NCBI RefSeq assembly: GCF_016808095.1
Contig: NC_068973.1
Location: forward strand, 11,962,501-12,026,500
Origin: Vigna angularis
Lineage: Eukaryota; Streptophyta; Magnoliopsida; Fabales; Fabaceae
Length of the DNA: 64,000 bases
Reading direction: 5' to 3'
Shown: positions 39,390-57,445 of the stretch, piece after piece
How positions within the stretch are numbered: position 1 is the stretch's first letter
How the letters are laid out: the number at the start of each line of letters is the position of its first letter
The notes under the pieces: generated by a model
Told to the model about the DNA's origin: nothing
Databases searched by the model: none
Seen by the model: only the letters and a program-made list of their open reading frames with translations
Program-made: the position numbers and the translations under genes

Positions 39390-41700
39390 TCCTTGCAAGC
39401 TCAAAACACTCCATATGCAACAAATTTCTCAAAAGATCAGAAAAATGACAAATAATGAACTTACTCCATTTAAAAAACTGATTGGATATAATTATAACAT
39501 TTTAAGACTCTTATGACATATTCCGATCATCAAACAACATATAGAATCATAAAAATTTTAGAAAGAAATCAAATGAAGAAAAAGAAAATAAATTTGAGAG
39601 AGATAATAATCTTTATAAAATAAAATTTAATTAACAAATAATTTTATTCATGAGTTTGAATTTATTAATAAAATAATTAACCTAATTTTTTAAGACCACT
39701 TTTAGTTTGTAATTATTTTCTATATGTGCTATTATTTAAATCTTGAATTACCATGTTATACACTATTACAATAGCAATAACATAAATATAAAACTCTTCT
39801 CATAAATTCTTATCATAAACTCACGTTTGGTCTATATCTAGCTGAAGAAATAAAGAAAATAACATAAAAATTAATAAATAATTTTATAGAAAAAGTATAC
39901 AATTTTTTTATAACTCTACCTTCCACTCTTTTTCTTTCTTTAAATTCATTTTTTCTACTTCCTTAAATTTATATTGTAATCTAAACAAAAACAAGAATAT
40001 AGAAAACAAACTATTATATACCATATTTATATTTATATCTATATTGCCTTAACAACTTTCTTATCTATAGACTAATGTTTTGAATTGTAATATAATATTG
40101 TTTAAACTAGACGTAGAAGAGAGCATGTCTAACTGTCACACCCACCAATATTGCTTTGTTCCAGTTACCATGTCACGGAGTCTTTAATGAACTCACTTTA
40201 TGGCTTTCCTAAACTCTTCAAATATCACCCTTCACACACAGCCTTTAGTTAGGATAAGAAATAATAAGAAAAAGTAAAAATTAGAAAAAAAGAAAAGAAA
40301 AAGAAATTGATAGTAAATTAATTAGTCTGTGAAAAATTGTTGGAAGTCTCACCTCAATTAGAGATAAAATCAATTTATAGTATATAAGCAGATATAAATT
40401 TTATCTTTCAAAATAGTTTTGTGGGATTGAATTAACTTAGTCCACTTCTTAAAGAAAAATAATGTGCAAAAAGAGGAAAATAATTGTTTCTTATTTCTAC
40501 TTTTGTATGTTCCACATCCACAATGTAAGGCTTACCACTTTTAAAATTGAGATTCATGGTAAAAACTAGACTGAAAAGTTATGGTGAATGGTTATACTTT
40601 TGCTTTCCGTCTAATTTATGCATATTAATCTAATTTAACTTATTTATTGTAATGTATAATTGAAAAGGAATAAAAAATAGTTTAACTATTTTGTTAGGCT
40701 AAAAAGTTATTGAATTTGCATATACTTTTGTCTAACTGAATATTGTGAAACCCCTTTTTTTTTCCTAAAAACAAAAACAGAACCTTTTAGATTTCTCTCT
40801 AAAATTTCAATCTTCTCTTTCTTGATATCTCACTCATACCTCCTCCATTCTTATCTTAGGACCTATATATAGTTGAAATCACCGCAGAAAGTTTTTCCAA
40901 TAAAACACTGAATACAGTAAGTTTCTTTGCTATCCTCTTTCTAGAATCGAATCTGTGTTTTATATTTTCTGGACTTTTTCTAAAATGCATGTTGTTCCTT
41001 ACTGTTAGGATGGAATCCTACGTGTTGGTGAGTCAAACCATGTCCCAAATCATTGATGTGATATGTAATTAGTGAAAGTTGTAAAGAAGTGTAGAAGAGC
41101 TCACGAGTAGCGTTTGAGGTGGGGCAAGCTAAGTCACTAGTTTTTAAATGTTTGATATTTTAGTGGACTATTGAACTGGGGTATATGGTCTTCAATTTTA
41201 TGAAATTAATATGCTTTAGGGTATTACTGTGTTATAAGATTTGGGATTTTCTATATGGTATTTATAGTGAATGTGTTGATTTTGGCTGAATTGATTTATT
41301 TACCACAAATTTGATGTGTTTGGAACATATATGATGCTTAAAATTGATTTTTTTGTCATCTGGTACTATCAAATTGTATAAATTTTGGCTATGCATCTTG
41401 CAATCTCCTGTCGAATTCATCAGGCTTTGAATCAGCAGCAGAGAATAATACATTGCTGCTTTCTAAGTTCAACAAAAAAATATATGCTAATGTGACAATT
41501 TTCCAATAGAGAATGGCAAAATTTTAATTCGAAATAAATATAACACCATAATATGAATAACCTCCAGAGGAGGGGTCGAGCATAACCCAGTTGCTTTCCA
41601 ATGTCTGAACTTTTGTTGGAAGCTTGAACAGACAACGGTCGTCTACAATAGCCTACCAAAACTTAATATTTCCTTCTTTAAGTTCACCCCATAAGGTGAA
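39390..41700. other. AT-rich intergenic DNA, no gene recognised
   Basis: No convincing coding sequence. A TATA-like CTATATATAG near 40863 followed by AATACAGTAAG could be the start of a plus-strand transcript, but no open frame follows, so I leave it uncalled. The right end probably includes the RIOK2 3' UTR. Confidence 0.4.
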
Positions 41701-41707
41701 CCATATG

Positions 41708-47442
<5,735 letters not shown>

Positions 47443-48160
47443 TCTGAATCGAGGTTAGTGCATGCGTTCAGAGGTGGCTTGCACAGAGCTGATGATAGGA
47501 GGGTTTGCTCGTGGAGGAGGTGCCTCACTGAAGGGTGCCTGCAGCAGTTAGGTTAGGCTTCAATGTGAGCACAACAATTGGAAGGGACACTTTTACTTTA
47601 GAAATTTACATTTTAGAGTATGTGTTTCCCAGAATAGAAAAAAGGAGTCAGAGATTAGTACTGGTACATAAAGATGTACTTCAATCGGAATCGGCCTTGC
47701 ACATTTCTTTGGAGTGTTTCTTTCTACATCACACAAATTTCTTCACTACTTCCTATTCATTTCAGAAAGTCCCTGTGACTAATAGAAGGTGGTAAAAGAA
47801 ATTTGTGGGGGTTGGGTTCAAATGCATGGTTTGAGTTCTTTGGGAAACGGACGACGTACCCTTAACTAAGGGTGGCAAAATGAGCCACCCTGGCCTCTTT
47901 TGGTGCCCCTGCAACTGGCCTGCCACAGTCAAACAAACTGTAATTCATGAGCCATCCAGCCACAAGGCGGGCTGGCCCGCCATTTCTTCAGTTTTTTCTT
48001 TTCAGGATTTTTCTTAGGTTTTGGGTCTAAGTTTATTTGTTTACAGTCACGATATCACTTTTTGGACAGTAAAAAGGCAAGGGACACTGATAAAATTAAA
48101 TAAAACTTTATTATTCCAACCAAACAAGGTTCAACACCTAACAAAATAAGGTCAATATTA
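47443..48160. other. RIOK2 upstream region and intergenic DNA
   Basis: Bases 47443-47560 are the probable RIOK2 5' UTR and promoter. The GC-richer patch at 47870-47990 (GGGTGGCAAAATGAGCC..) looks like an end of a repeat, possibly a hAT relic, but has no partner nearby. No gene seen. Confidence 0.4.
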
Positions 48161-48415
48161 ATGTACTCCAACAAGAAGCATGCAATTGGATTCCTAAATG
48201 AAATAGTATCAAATAACATCAGGCCAAATGTCCATCCCTATAATATATTCATTGATGTCCATCCCTATAATATATTCATTGATGCACTAGGTAAAGAAGA
48301 AGGGAGAAAGAAGCCAAAAATGTGTGTGATGGTGAAAGATGGTGTAAAACCTGATATTGTTAGTTTTAAGACTTTAATGGATGGGTATTACATAGTTAAT
48401 AAGATGAAGAGTTAA
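48161..48415 (+). pseudogene. Pentatricopeptide repeat (PPR) protein fragment
   Basis: The frame encodes pieces of two to three PPR motifs: NNIRPNVHPYNIFIDALGKE and then VMVKDGVKPDIVSFKTLMDGY, matching the 35-residue PPR pattern. A 27-base direct duplication (VHPYNIFID coded twice) breaks the spacing of the first motif. No start region, organelle targeting peptide or further repeats surround it, and a stop follows. PPR proteins normally bind organelle RNA; this is a relic, probably a retro- or transposon-borne scrap. Confidence 0.8.
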
Positions 48416-48419
48416 TAGG

Positions 48420-49340
48420 ATGAAGACGACCAAAGAGGAATTCAATCCTATGACCCAGATGGGGTAAATCCAATGTATGTAAATAGCATGCCGGATGCGT
48501 TTTGATTGTTGAAACACTTTTGTCTCCTCTGAAATTACATTTTTACAGTGGAATTAATCGATGAATTTGAGAAAGGAAAAGCGAACCTAGATAGAGTGAA
48601 AGATCCTTGTCCGCAATCAAGGGCTAGACAACGTCGTTCTGGTTTTATTGGCTACGAAATGTGATTGGTTCCGTCCGTCAGTGGCAAGGCGACGCGCAAG
48701 ATTCTTTGGCTCCGTTGGCAGTGTGTCGGTGGCGAGACCGGAAGGAAGGGGGAAGGTTGTGGAGTGGACCGGCGGCGATGCAAAATCGAGTGAACCAAAC
48801 CCTAATTTTTTCCCAAAATCCAATTGAGTGGTCGGTACAAGGGTTTAGGGTTCAGACGATTCAGGGACAGAAGCAGTAGCAAAAGGTGACGCTGGTATAC
48901 GCATGGGGTTCTCGTTAAGGAGTAGCGTTTGAAAAAAAAAAAAATCACTGCAAGCACGGTTTCCACCTTTATTTCGTTAAATATCACACTTAAGATCAAG
49001 TTTACTTATACGACACTTTCCGGCTTTTTTTTATTTTTATAAAGTAGCGTACTTTCTTTAGAAATTTATAAAAGTGGGTAATTTTAAAAAATATTATTGA
49101 TATGGGTAAATCATGTTAAAGTGACATGATTTTATTATTGTGTAAAAGTCATGATTTTAGTTTAAATTAAAACAATTTTAAAATTGAAATATTTACTTCA
49201 ACATATTTTAAGTAGGATTGAGAAAGTGGATGGGTCAAACGGGTCGGTGTGTGGGTATATTAAAAAAAACATGAAGTGGACTGATATTTTGAACTCGTTG
49301 GTCTATTGAAGTCGGATATGCATGCACTGAGCGTTGCTCC
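48420..49340. other. Intergenic DNA, no gene recognised
   Basis: Bases 48590-48910 are GC-richer and include AAACCCTAA and TTTAGGGTT, resembling a plant promoter or 5' leader, but no supported coding frame follows on either strand. Confidence 0.4.
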
Positions 49341-49347
49341 CATGTTC

Positions 49348-50103
49348 TTGTATTTTTTTAAATTTTTATCAAAAACATTTAATTTATTTTTTAAACCTTA
49401 ATTTTTCCTCATTTATATCTCTTGAACGCAGCAGTTGCACCCCTACTCCATGTCAACTCAATCTTCTTCTGTATTCACATCAAATATGAATTTTTAATTA
49501 TCTTTTGTTGATGAAGTACATAAAATTATTATGTATTCGATTATACCTAATAATTATTATTGAATTTTAGTTTAATCTTTTAAATTTGAATAATAAAATT
49601 AATAATGAAAATCTATTAATCATTTAAGAATAATTTAAAATTTGTGTTGACATATTTCTATTTTTTTATTTAGACCTATAAAATTGAATTTATTTTGTAC
49701 GAGATTTAATTTTTAGAATTTATATTTTGTTGCAATTCATTTAAATTTAATTTCTAAAAAAGTTAAATTTATTTGCACTAATATTTCATATAATTTGATT
49801 TGAATTATACTTAAGTTTTTTTAATCTAATATAAGTTTATATTTATTTTTTTAAAATTAAAAAATATAAAATATATATGTAGATATTCAGTGATATAAAA
49901 AAATATACTACAATATTTTTTTAGATACTCAACCGATAATATGGTGATTAACGGATCTGTCAAATTAGGTACAACTAGGTAGAAGAAGATTGAGTTGACA
50001 TGGGGTGGCGTGCATCTTCAGGTTGAGGGAATATAAATGAAGTAAAATTAGGGTTTGAAAAATAAATTAAAAATTCATGGTAAAAATAAAAAAAAATTTA
50101 ACA
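49348..50103. mobile_element. Fold-back element with about 120-bp inverted arms
   Basis: 49350-49470 and 49981-50101 are inverted copies. The inner 21 bases (ATGTCAACTCAATCTTCTTC.) match exactly and the outer parts match with scattered differences. The roughly 510-bp centre is AT-rich and non-coding. No clear target duplication was found, so it could be a MITE or MULE-derived fold-back. Confidence 0.7.
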
Positions 50104-50500
50104 TTTAACCTAAGGATAATTTTGAAAATAAAAAAAATTTGAGGAGGTGAAGGAGGATGTCGTGGTGGTAAAGAGAGCATCTCTGACTTGTAGTTTAAAT
50201 CAAGAAAGGGGTGTGATCATACAAGAAAAGTACATAATTTATAAATTTTTGGAGGACATTCAAAATGATCAATATTTACCATGCATTTCAAAGGTCAATT
50301 CGGATAAATTTTCCTGTTAGAAAAAGAACTTTTTGTACATGAATTCAAAGAAAGGTTTTTTTTTTTTATTCTTAAATCAGAAACATCAAAAGTTTCGACT
50401 TTTATTTGTTAGGCACATGCATTGGTATCATCCCTGTATAGAGCAAAAGTACATTCATTGTGGAGTCAGAATCTAAAAGGAGAAAATGGATCGTGATATT
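50104..50500. other. Intergenic DNA, nothing recognised
   Basis: Short AT-rich stretch between the fold-back element and the composite element. Confidence 0.4.
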
Positions 50501-50894
50501 CTAACAACGCAATTTTGACAAAAAATTGACAACGTTACGTGTCAAAAGACTATTGGATCATTTAAAATATTTTTTTTTTCGTTAAAATTGATAATGAATT
50601 TGGCTTCCGAAAATGTCCCTCTCATTTTTGTTTTCATTCTCCTCCACTGTTTCATTTTGGTTTTCATTTTGTGTGTGTTTTCTCTCCTTTCTCTCTTTCT
50701 CTCTCACGAAGGAAGCTTCATCTTCTCCGGCGAGACTCCGGTGAAGCAATGGAAAGCTCCGGTAACAAGGTATTTTCTTTTCCCTTTCCATTTTCCGTTT
50801 CCCATTTTCCATTTTCCATTTTCCCTTTCCCTTTTTTTCCTTTTCCCTTAATCCATTTTCATCCTCTCTCTAACCTCTTTCATCGTTCCCTCTC

Positions 50895-51035
50895 CTTTCT
50901 CTCTCCAAGCTCTCTCCTTTCTCTCTTCAAGCTTTCTCCTTTCTCTCTTAAAGCTCACTCCTTTCTCTCTTCAAGCCTTCTCCTTTCTCTCTTCAAGCTC
51001 TCTCCTTTCTCCCTTCAAGCTTTCTTTTTTCTCTT
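50895..51035 (+). repeat. About 21-bp CT-rich tandem repeat, roughly 6 copies
   Basis: The unit CTCCTTTCTCTCTTCAAGCT repeats with small changes from about 50895 to 51035. Translated frames here are repeat artefacts. Confidence 0.85.
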
Positions 51036-51113
51036 TCGTTTCTCTTTATTTTAGCTTCATCTTCTTCGGCAAAGCAACCCAGCGAGAAATATGTTCTCCT
51101 TTATATTGATTTT

Positions 51114-51696
51114 TGTTATGTAGTAAGATATTTTATCTTAAATATTATATTTATTACATAAAATATCTAAGATATTTATAAAGCCACTAACCACATTTTT
51201 AGGTAAGGTGGTTATTTCTTATTTTGCTTATAAATATAGTAACAGGGCTAAGGGCCAGGTACGTTCTCTTTATGCCTAGAGACTCCAAATAATATTTCAG
51301 AGCAGTATCATAATCACTCTCTTGAGAGTTGAGGCTCCATAACAGGGCCAAGGGCCAAGGGCCTGGCTGTCTGGGATGCTTGCTCTTTTCCAATTGTTGT
51401 TGTTCATACTCGCCAAAGGAGGGGGAGGTACCTGCAAAGATACTCCGACGCTCAAGTCAGATGTGAGTTATGGAGCCTCAGCTCTCAAGAGAGTGATTAT
51501 AATACTGCTCTGAAATATTATTTGGAGTCTCTAGGCATAAAGAGAACGTACCTAGCCCTTGGCCCTGTTACTGTATTTATAAGAAAAATAAGAAATAACC
51601 ACCTTACCTAAAAATGTGGTTAGTGGCTTTATAAATATCTTAGATATTTTATGTAATAAATATAATATTTAAGATAAAATATCTTACTACATAACA
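51114..51696. mobile_element. Palindromic LTR-like insertion with TG..CA ends and ATTTT target duplication
   Basis: Two 230-bp arms (51114-51343 and 51467-51696) are inverted copies with only about seven differences, around a 123-bp centre. The ends read TGTTATGTAG and CTACATAACA. ATTTT lies directly outside both (51109-51113 and 51697-51701). The centre contains CTCCGACGCTCAAGTCAG, a phrase I associate with plant gypsy LTRs. The CT-rich sequence on either side resembles 50720-50830, so the insertion split a duplicated segment. Either an LTR whose one end was copied in inverted form before integration, or a TIR element of unknown class. Confidence 0.75.
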
Positions 51697-52236
51697 ATTT
51701 TGTTGTGGGAAATGGAAAACTTCGGTGACTTCGGTGATGAGAGCAAGATACCATTCCTCTTCCCCTTTCGCGTTTTCCCTTTCCCCTTTTCCACTTCCTC
51801 TTTCCCATTTTCCATTTAGCCTTTCCCCTTTCCTCTTTGCCAATTTGTGTTTCTTGTTTTGTTAATTATTTTTTGGATTGTTCTAACATGAATTTTTTTT
51901 ATGCAGTTGTGTGTGCAACATTCTTTCAAAACCAAGTTTGTTGATGTTTTGAATGGAAGATTGACTCATGAGGAGAGGAATGTGTACTTGATAAAATTAT
52001 GGAATGTCCACTTTCCAATCATGCTGACGTTAATATTTTAAAAAATTATTGTAATGGATTGTATTGAACATTTCCAATTCACAACATATTTTTTCAATGT
52101 TAATATTCATGGATTGAACCAAAATATGTTCTCATCATGGAATGTTAATGGATTTGATACACATGATGACCATTAAACTCACTCAACCATCTCAAAAATT
52201 GGAAAAAGTCACCAAAAACACAGAAAAATAACCCCG

Positions 52237-52383
52237 GGGAGTGCTGTTCATCCAGGTGGGGAATACAGTTGAAGTTTTTGTACAAATGACAATTTTTTCT
52301 CTTGTAATCGATTACTAGAGAAAAAATTTTCATTTGTACAGAAACTTCAACTGTACTCCCCACCTGGATGAACAGTACTCCCC
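52237..52383. repeat. Hairpin repeat with central GTAATCGATTAC
   Basis: Inverted arms of about 65 bases (GGGAGTGCTGTTCATCCAGG.. and its inverse ending at 52383) flank GTAATCGATTACTAG. Confidence 0.85.
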
Positions 52384-52842
52384 ATGCTCTATTTTTGTTG
52401 AATTTTTCATTTTTTGAGATGGGTGAGTGAGTTAAATGTTATTAGGTGTGCTCCCTGCACCAATAATGAGGTTAGGTCATTGATTTCTTAAAAAAAAAAT
52501 GTCCATTTAGGTGGTTTTCTCCAACTGAGGTGAGGTGCATGATCATTGTTTGTTCGTCATCATTGACACAGAACTGATGTTGTTGTAATCGATTACAGGG
52601 AGCTGGTAATCGCTTACCAGTAGAAAAATCTCCTTTTGTACCGAAAGTTGAAGAGTGCTACCCAAACGTGGCTTAAGCACTCCCCAGGAATATTTTGGAT
52701 TCGTTATGACTGTCTTTTGAAGGTTTTGTGGATGGATCATTAATGGAACACTTCAAGTTGGAATATTTCAATATTAAACAAATATTAACAAAATAATGAA
52801 GGGTATTAAGTGATGAAAAATGACTTTGGGGACACAAAAACG

Positions 52843-53017
52843 ACTTTGGGGAGCAATGTTCATCTAGCTGGGGAGTACAGTTGAAGTTTCTGTACAAATT
52901 ACCATTTTCCTCTGGTAATCAATTACAAGACCCCTGTAATCGATTACCAGAGGAAAAAAGGGTAATTTGTACAGAAACTTCAACTGTACTCCCCAGCTAG
53001 GTGAACAATGCTCCCCA
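52843..53017. repeat. Second hairpin repeat with paired GTAATCGATTAC cores
   Basis: Arms GGGGAGCAATGTTCATCTAG.. and its inverse ending at 53017 pair over about 75 bases. Two GTAATCRATTAC cores separated by AAGACCCCT form the centre. It is clearly related to the hairpin at 52237-52383. Confidence 0.85.
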
Positions 53018-53756
53018 TTCTCTATTTTTGTTGATTTTTTCCTTTTTTAAGATGGGTGAGTGAGTTCAATGTTATTGGGTGTGCTCCCTACACCAATAAT
53101 GAGGTTAGGTCATTGATTTCTTCAAAATAAAAATGTCCATTTAGATGGTTTTCTCCAATTGAGGTGAGGTGCATAACCCATGCTGTCAACTTTGACCTTT
53201 GCTGACTATTTTAATCATAACTTTTTTCACAGACCTCCAAATGATGTGATTCTTTTTTTATTAGAAATTAGACTCAAAAATATTTCCAATTACTACTAAT
53301 TTATAATTTTTGGACATCTGAGTAGGTGCAATTAATTCCTTAAAGTTAACGTTTTATATATTTCTGCCACCTCTAACCTTTACTGGTTTTTTGGCTCATA
53401 ACTTTCTCCACCGAACTCCAAATGAGTTGATTCTTGTTTTATTGGAAAGCTCTTTGAGTCTAGATTCCAACAAAACAAGAATCAAGTCATTTGGAGTTTA
53501 GTGGAGAAAGTTAAAAACAAAACAAGTAGCAAAGGTCAGAAAAATAAAGTTAGGGAGTGTTGTTCATCCAGGTAGGGAGCACAGTTGAAGTTTTTGTACA
53601 AATGACCATTTTTCCTCTGGTAATCGATTACAAGACCCCTGTAATCGATTACTAGGGCAGAAATTGGCCAAAAATGCTTATGGAGCTCATGTAACTTACA
53701 CGAAAGCACCTAAATGACATTTTTTCTCAACAATTCAATGACCTAACATGTTCCTA

Positions 53757-54290
53757 CACCATACACACTGGACACATGTACTCGTAATCGCTTACAGAGG
53801 AGTTGTAATCGATTACCAGGTTAAAATTGCAGTTTTGTACTGAAAGTTGATCTGCGCTACCCAAATGTGACAATTGCGCTCCCCATGATTTTTTTTTTTG
53901 TGAGTGTCTTTTTAAGATATTGTAAATGGAGGATCCTTGTTGGTCATGGTTGATGGCTTTCACAACTTGTAGTGTGAAGTTTGGTAAGTCTTCTGTGTAG
54001 GGAAGACCCATCCTGGGTGGTCTTAGCAACGCAGGTTAAGTCCTGCACCATACACATTGGAGACATGCACTTGTAATCGCTTACATAATGGCTGTAATCG
54101 ATTACCAGGTTAAATTTGTAGTTTTGTACTGAAAGTTGATCTGTGCTACCCAGGTGTGACAATCGCACTCCCCATGATTGTTTTTTTGTTTGTTATGAGT
54201 GTTTTTAAGATTTTATGAATGAAGGACCCTGTTGGTCATGGTTGATGGTTTCTACAACTTCTAATGTGAAGTTTGGTAATTAATCAATGG
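53757..54290 (+). repeat. Roughly 290-bp tandem duplication containing hairpin half-units
   Basis: CACCATACACAYTGGA at 53757 and again at 54047 starts two parallel copies. Each contains a GTAATCGCTTAC, a GTAATCGATTACCAGG and a TACTGAAAGTTGATCTG segment, and ends in GTGTGAAGTTTGGTAA-like or AATGTGAAGTTTGGTAA sequence. Confidence 0.8.
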
Positions 54291-54929
54291 TGTGTGCGAA
54301 AAAGCCCAAACCTTGGTGATACCAACCTCAACGGTGTGTGCGAAAAAACCCAAACCTTGGGAGAAATACCGCCAACCACAATGGGAGACAAAAGCCAAAG
54401 ACTTACACAACCACGAAAATGTCGCCAATGACAATGCACGCCAAAATCAACAAAATTCCAAAACGACGAATATATACCTCAAAACGAGCCCACAGTCACA
54501 CCATCAAAAAATGGGGAAATGGATAAAAAGAGAGACAAAATCCTCAACAGTGACCAAATGACCCAAGAAACGAAGTAAGAAAAGTCGAACTCAAACTTAA
54601 AGGGGAGAGAGAAACAACATTTTAATGGTGGACAGAAACTGAAGAAAAGCGAGGAACGAAGAGAACCGAAACGGTAGAGAGAGATGAATGCTTCAATGGT
54701 GGAGAGAGATGGAAGCTTCAATGGTGGAGAGAGAGTTGAGAAAACCAAACTGCAATAAAAAGTGAATCTGAAAAAATAAACTGCCAAAAAGAGTTTCTAT
54801 CCAAATTCATTCCAAAATTATCCTTCTGAACAAGTTTCACCTTTTTAAAAAATCTTTTAAAACCAATCAATGAAACAACGCCACGTGACGTTGTCAAAAA
54901 ATTGGCAAAATATAGTTGTTAAAGAAACC

Positions 54930-57440
54930 TTTTCCTAACATTTAACCGGGACAATCTGATCACATTATACAGGCTAACTGCGTGATAGACTTAAACAGAC
55001 TCAAACGATTCACATTGTCATCCCTAATTTTAAGCTAAAGTCGTACGCCGTAACAAAATTTCTTCGTAATCAAATCACGTCAAGATGACATGATTTACCT
55101 ATATTCATAATATTTTTTAAATGCCTAATTTGGTAAATTCACAGAAAATACACTAGTTAAGTAAAAAGACTACACTTTTATATGTAACTATTAATTTGAG
55201 TGATGACATCAAATTATTTGGTTTTTGAGAAAAAGTTGAAAATAATAAACATCGATTTTTTTTACAATAATAACACTTTTATAAAATCACTTTATTCTTA
55301 ATAGTTTTGTATATCTTTATTTATTGCTTTATAAATTTAAAATGTTTAATAATTTCCTTATATTGTTAATTGTAAATCAACGTTAAATTTCTTTTCTAAT
55401 AACATACGTAACCATGTTTAATTATTATTGAGTTCAAATAAAAATTAATGAAATTAAAGTGTTTGTATTAAAATTATTTTTTTATTATCCTAAAATACAT
55501 ATAGTAATACTTTTTCTCACAACACTCTTCTTCTCGTCTTCTCATGTTATATTAATAACATATAATATAAAAGGATAAAAGTCAAGAGAGATATATATAA
55601 GTTATTTTTATACCGTCAAATTATTGAGATAAGTTTTAGCAAGCAAACTAACCTTGTAAAGATATATGAGAGTATTGTTTGAACCTTATTCACTTGTGAC
55701 TAAAACAACCTTAGTGTTATTCATGTACACAACCAATCTTGACTAGACTTAAGTGTTATTTAAAATCCAACCACTCATGAGTATTATTTGGAATATCGTC
55801 TTAATTAAATTAATGTATATTAATTGAAACAAAATTAATCATGGCTAAACATTGAATATTATTTGCAATACAACTACTTCTAAATAAAACTTGAACGTTT
55901 ACAAAAAATGTAATATAACATATCACATGGTTACTAATTAGAAAGATGATTCATTATTTCGACGAACACAAGATAAAACACATTCTTATGTAAAAATATG
56001 AACATGACATTCTTTCTCGCAATTACAATACCAATGATCGGTTAAGAAAATAAGAATTTGTGCACATGCTTATTTCAAGATTTTTTCAACCTTCTTCATA
56101 AAGACATTATTTATGTAGAATTTGAGACGAAAAGAGTTATTGCAAAACCTTCCTAGTAATTTTGAGTGTCTAATTATACTATTGTCTCTTCTTGCATCTA
56201 AGCATGCTTTGAAGTTATAAGACAAATTAAATGATTTTGACTTAACATTGAATCCATGTTTCTGTTTTGACAGCACCTCTAAAACATGACAAAGCTTCAT
56301 AAACTGGGTTGGTAGTTTCATTCCACCTTTTGAGTGACGTACATGGTTTGGTACAACTAGATAACTTAGCAACATTAACATCCAAGCTTTTTCCAAAAAA
56401 AAAAAATGTTTACATGGAGTAGCTTACAAATGTTCAGATTTTGATATCATCAAAACATTATGAGATCCTCTTGAAGAAACATACATTCTTTGCAAGTATA
56501 AAATGAACTTTTGTTAGTTTGACGAATAATATGAAATGCTCAAAGCTCTTGTTAGTTTTACATCTTTAAGATGTAACATTTGCATATGTTTAGTTACACT
56601 ACTTATGTCACTTGAACTAAATTAAACACCTGGATCTAACATAATTTGATACCCATAAAAGATTGTGATTCCTCTTGTTTTTAACCACAAAATAAAAATC
56701 ATTTATAGATCTATTAAATTTTTATCTAGCAATATACACATGGATCATTAATTATCACTTTGTCACATGCCCTTAAAATGTTAGATTTGACTTTAATTTT
56801 GAAAGAGTGCCAAATTTGCAAATATTAAAATGAAATTCCCAAATAGTAAAAGCTTCAAGTGTTGAAGTTGTGGTTCTTATTTTACATGACTTAAATTGAA
56901 AGAGATCTTTGTTGTAAATTTTTCATTATTGTGATGTTATCTATAGAAATAAGGACATATTTTTAAGAATCCTAGATTTATGGATTTCTTATATTGGAAA
57001 TCTTCTAAATAGGTGTTTAAGCAAACATGTCCATTACGAGAAACAAAAATACAATTAAAAGGACGTGGATGATAAATAGAGTGGTTTTTACTTAAGATGA
57101 AGTTTTAGTCAGAAAAATGTTATATTATTGTAAACCATATGATACAAATAAGAGTCGTTTGTGAGATACTCATAAATATTAAAAAATATTTTCATTTAAT
57201 AATGTTCCTATGTGAAGAAAGAAACTCACATAAATTACTAGAAATCCAAGTAACATATAAAATAAAAATACTAATTGAGTTATAACTTATAAAACTAATT
57301 GAATTAGTGGTGTTGCTTGAAAAGACTTTATATGCTTTATCTAAAACTAAATTTATGTATTCATTATAAACTAGTGGCATTGATTATAATAATTATAATA
57401 TGGAACAATATATCTGAATGTTAATTTATTTCTCATCACT
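54930..57440. other. AT-rich intergenic DNA, no gene recognised
   Basis: Mostly AT-rich. A 108-residue minus-strand frame at 56070-56396 and neighbouring fragments up to 57000 have protein-like composition but stops surround them and I recognise no family. Possibly an old element relic. Confidence 0.4.
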
Positions 57441-57445
57441 AATAT

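Larger units (their letters stand above)
50500..54925. mobile_element. Composite non-autonomous element with imperfect inverted ends (4.4 kb)
   Basis: The left end near 50501-50545 (TAACAACGCAATTTTGACAA..TTGACAACGTTACGTG) matches the inverted right end near 54882-54922 (TAACAACTATATTTTGCCAA..TTGACAACGTCACGTG). A second match, AATGAATTTGG, lies further in on both sides (50593 and inverted 54802). CT-rich leader-like DNA lies just inside each end. No transposase was found. The interior holds CT-rich repeats, a palindromic LTR-like insertion and the GTAATCGATTAC hairpins. No target duplication was identified, so the exact ends are provisional. Confidence 0.6.

Noticed and set aside
47870..47990. 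GGGTGGCAAAATGAGCC patch as a hAT transposon end
   Set aside because: No inverted partner or 8-bp target duplication was found nearby.
50582..51054. Frames rich in Phe/Pro/Ser or Lys/Glu
   Set aside because: They are translations of CT-rich simple and tandem repeats.
56070..56396. 108-residue minus-strand frame
   Set aside because: No family recognised, stops all around, and no splice context; not enough to call a gene.
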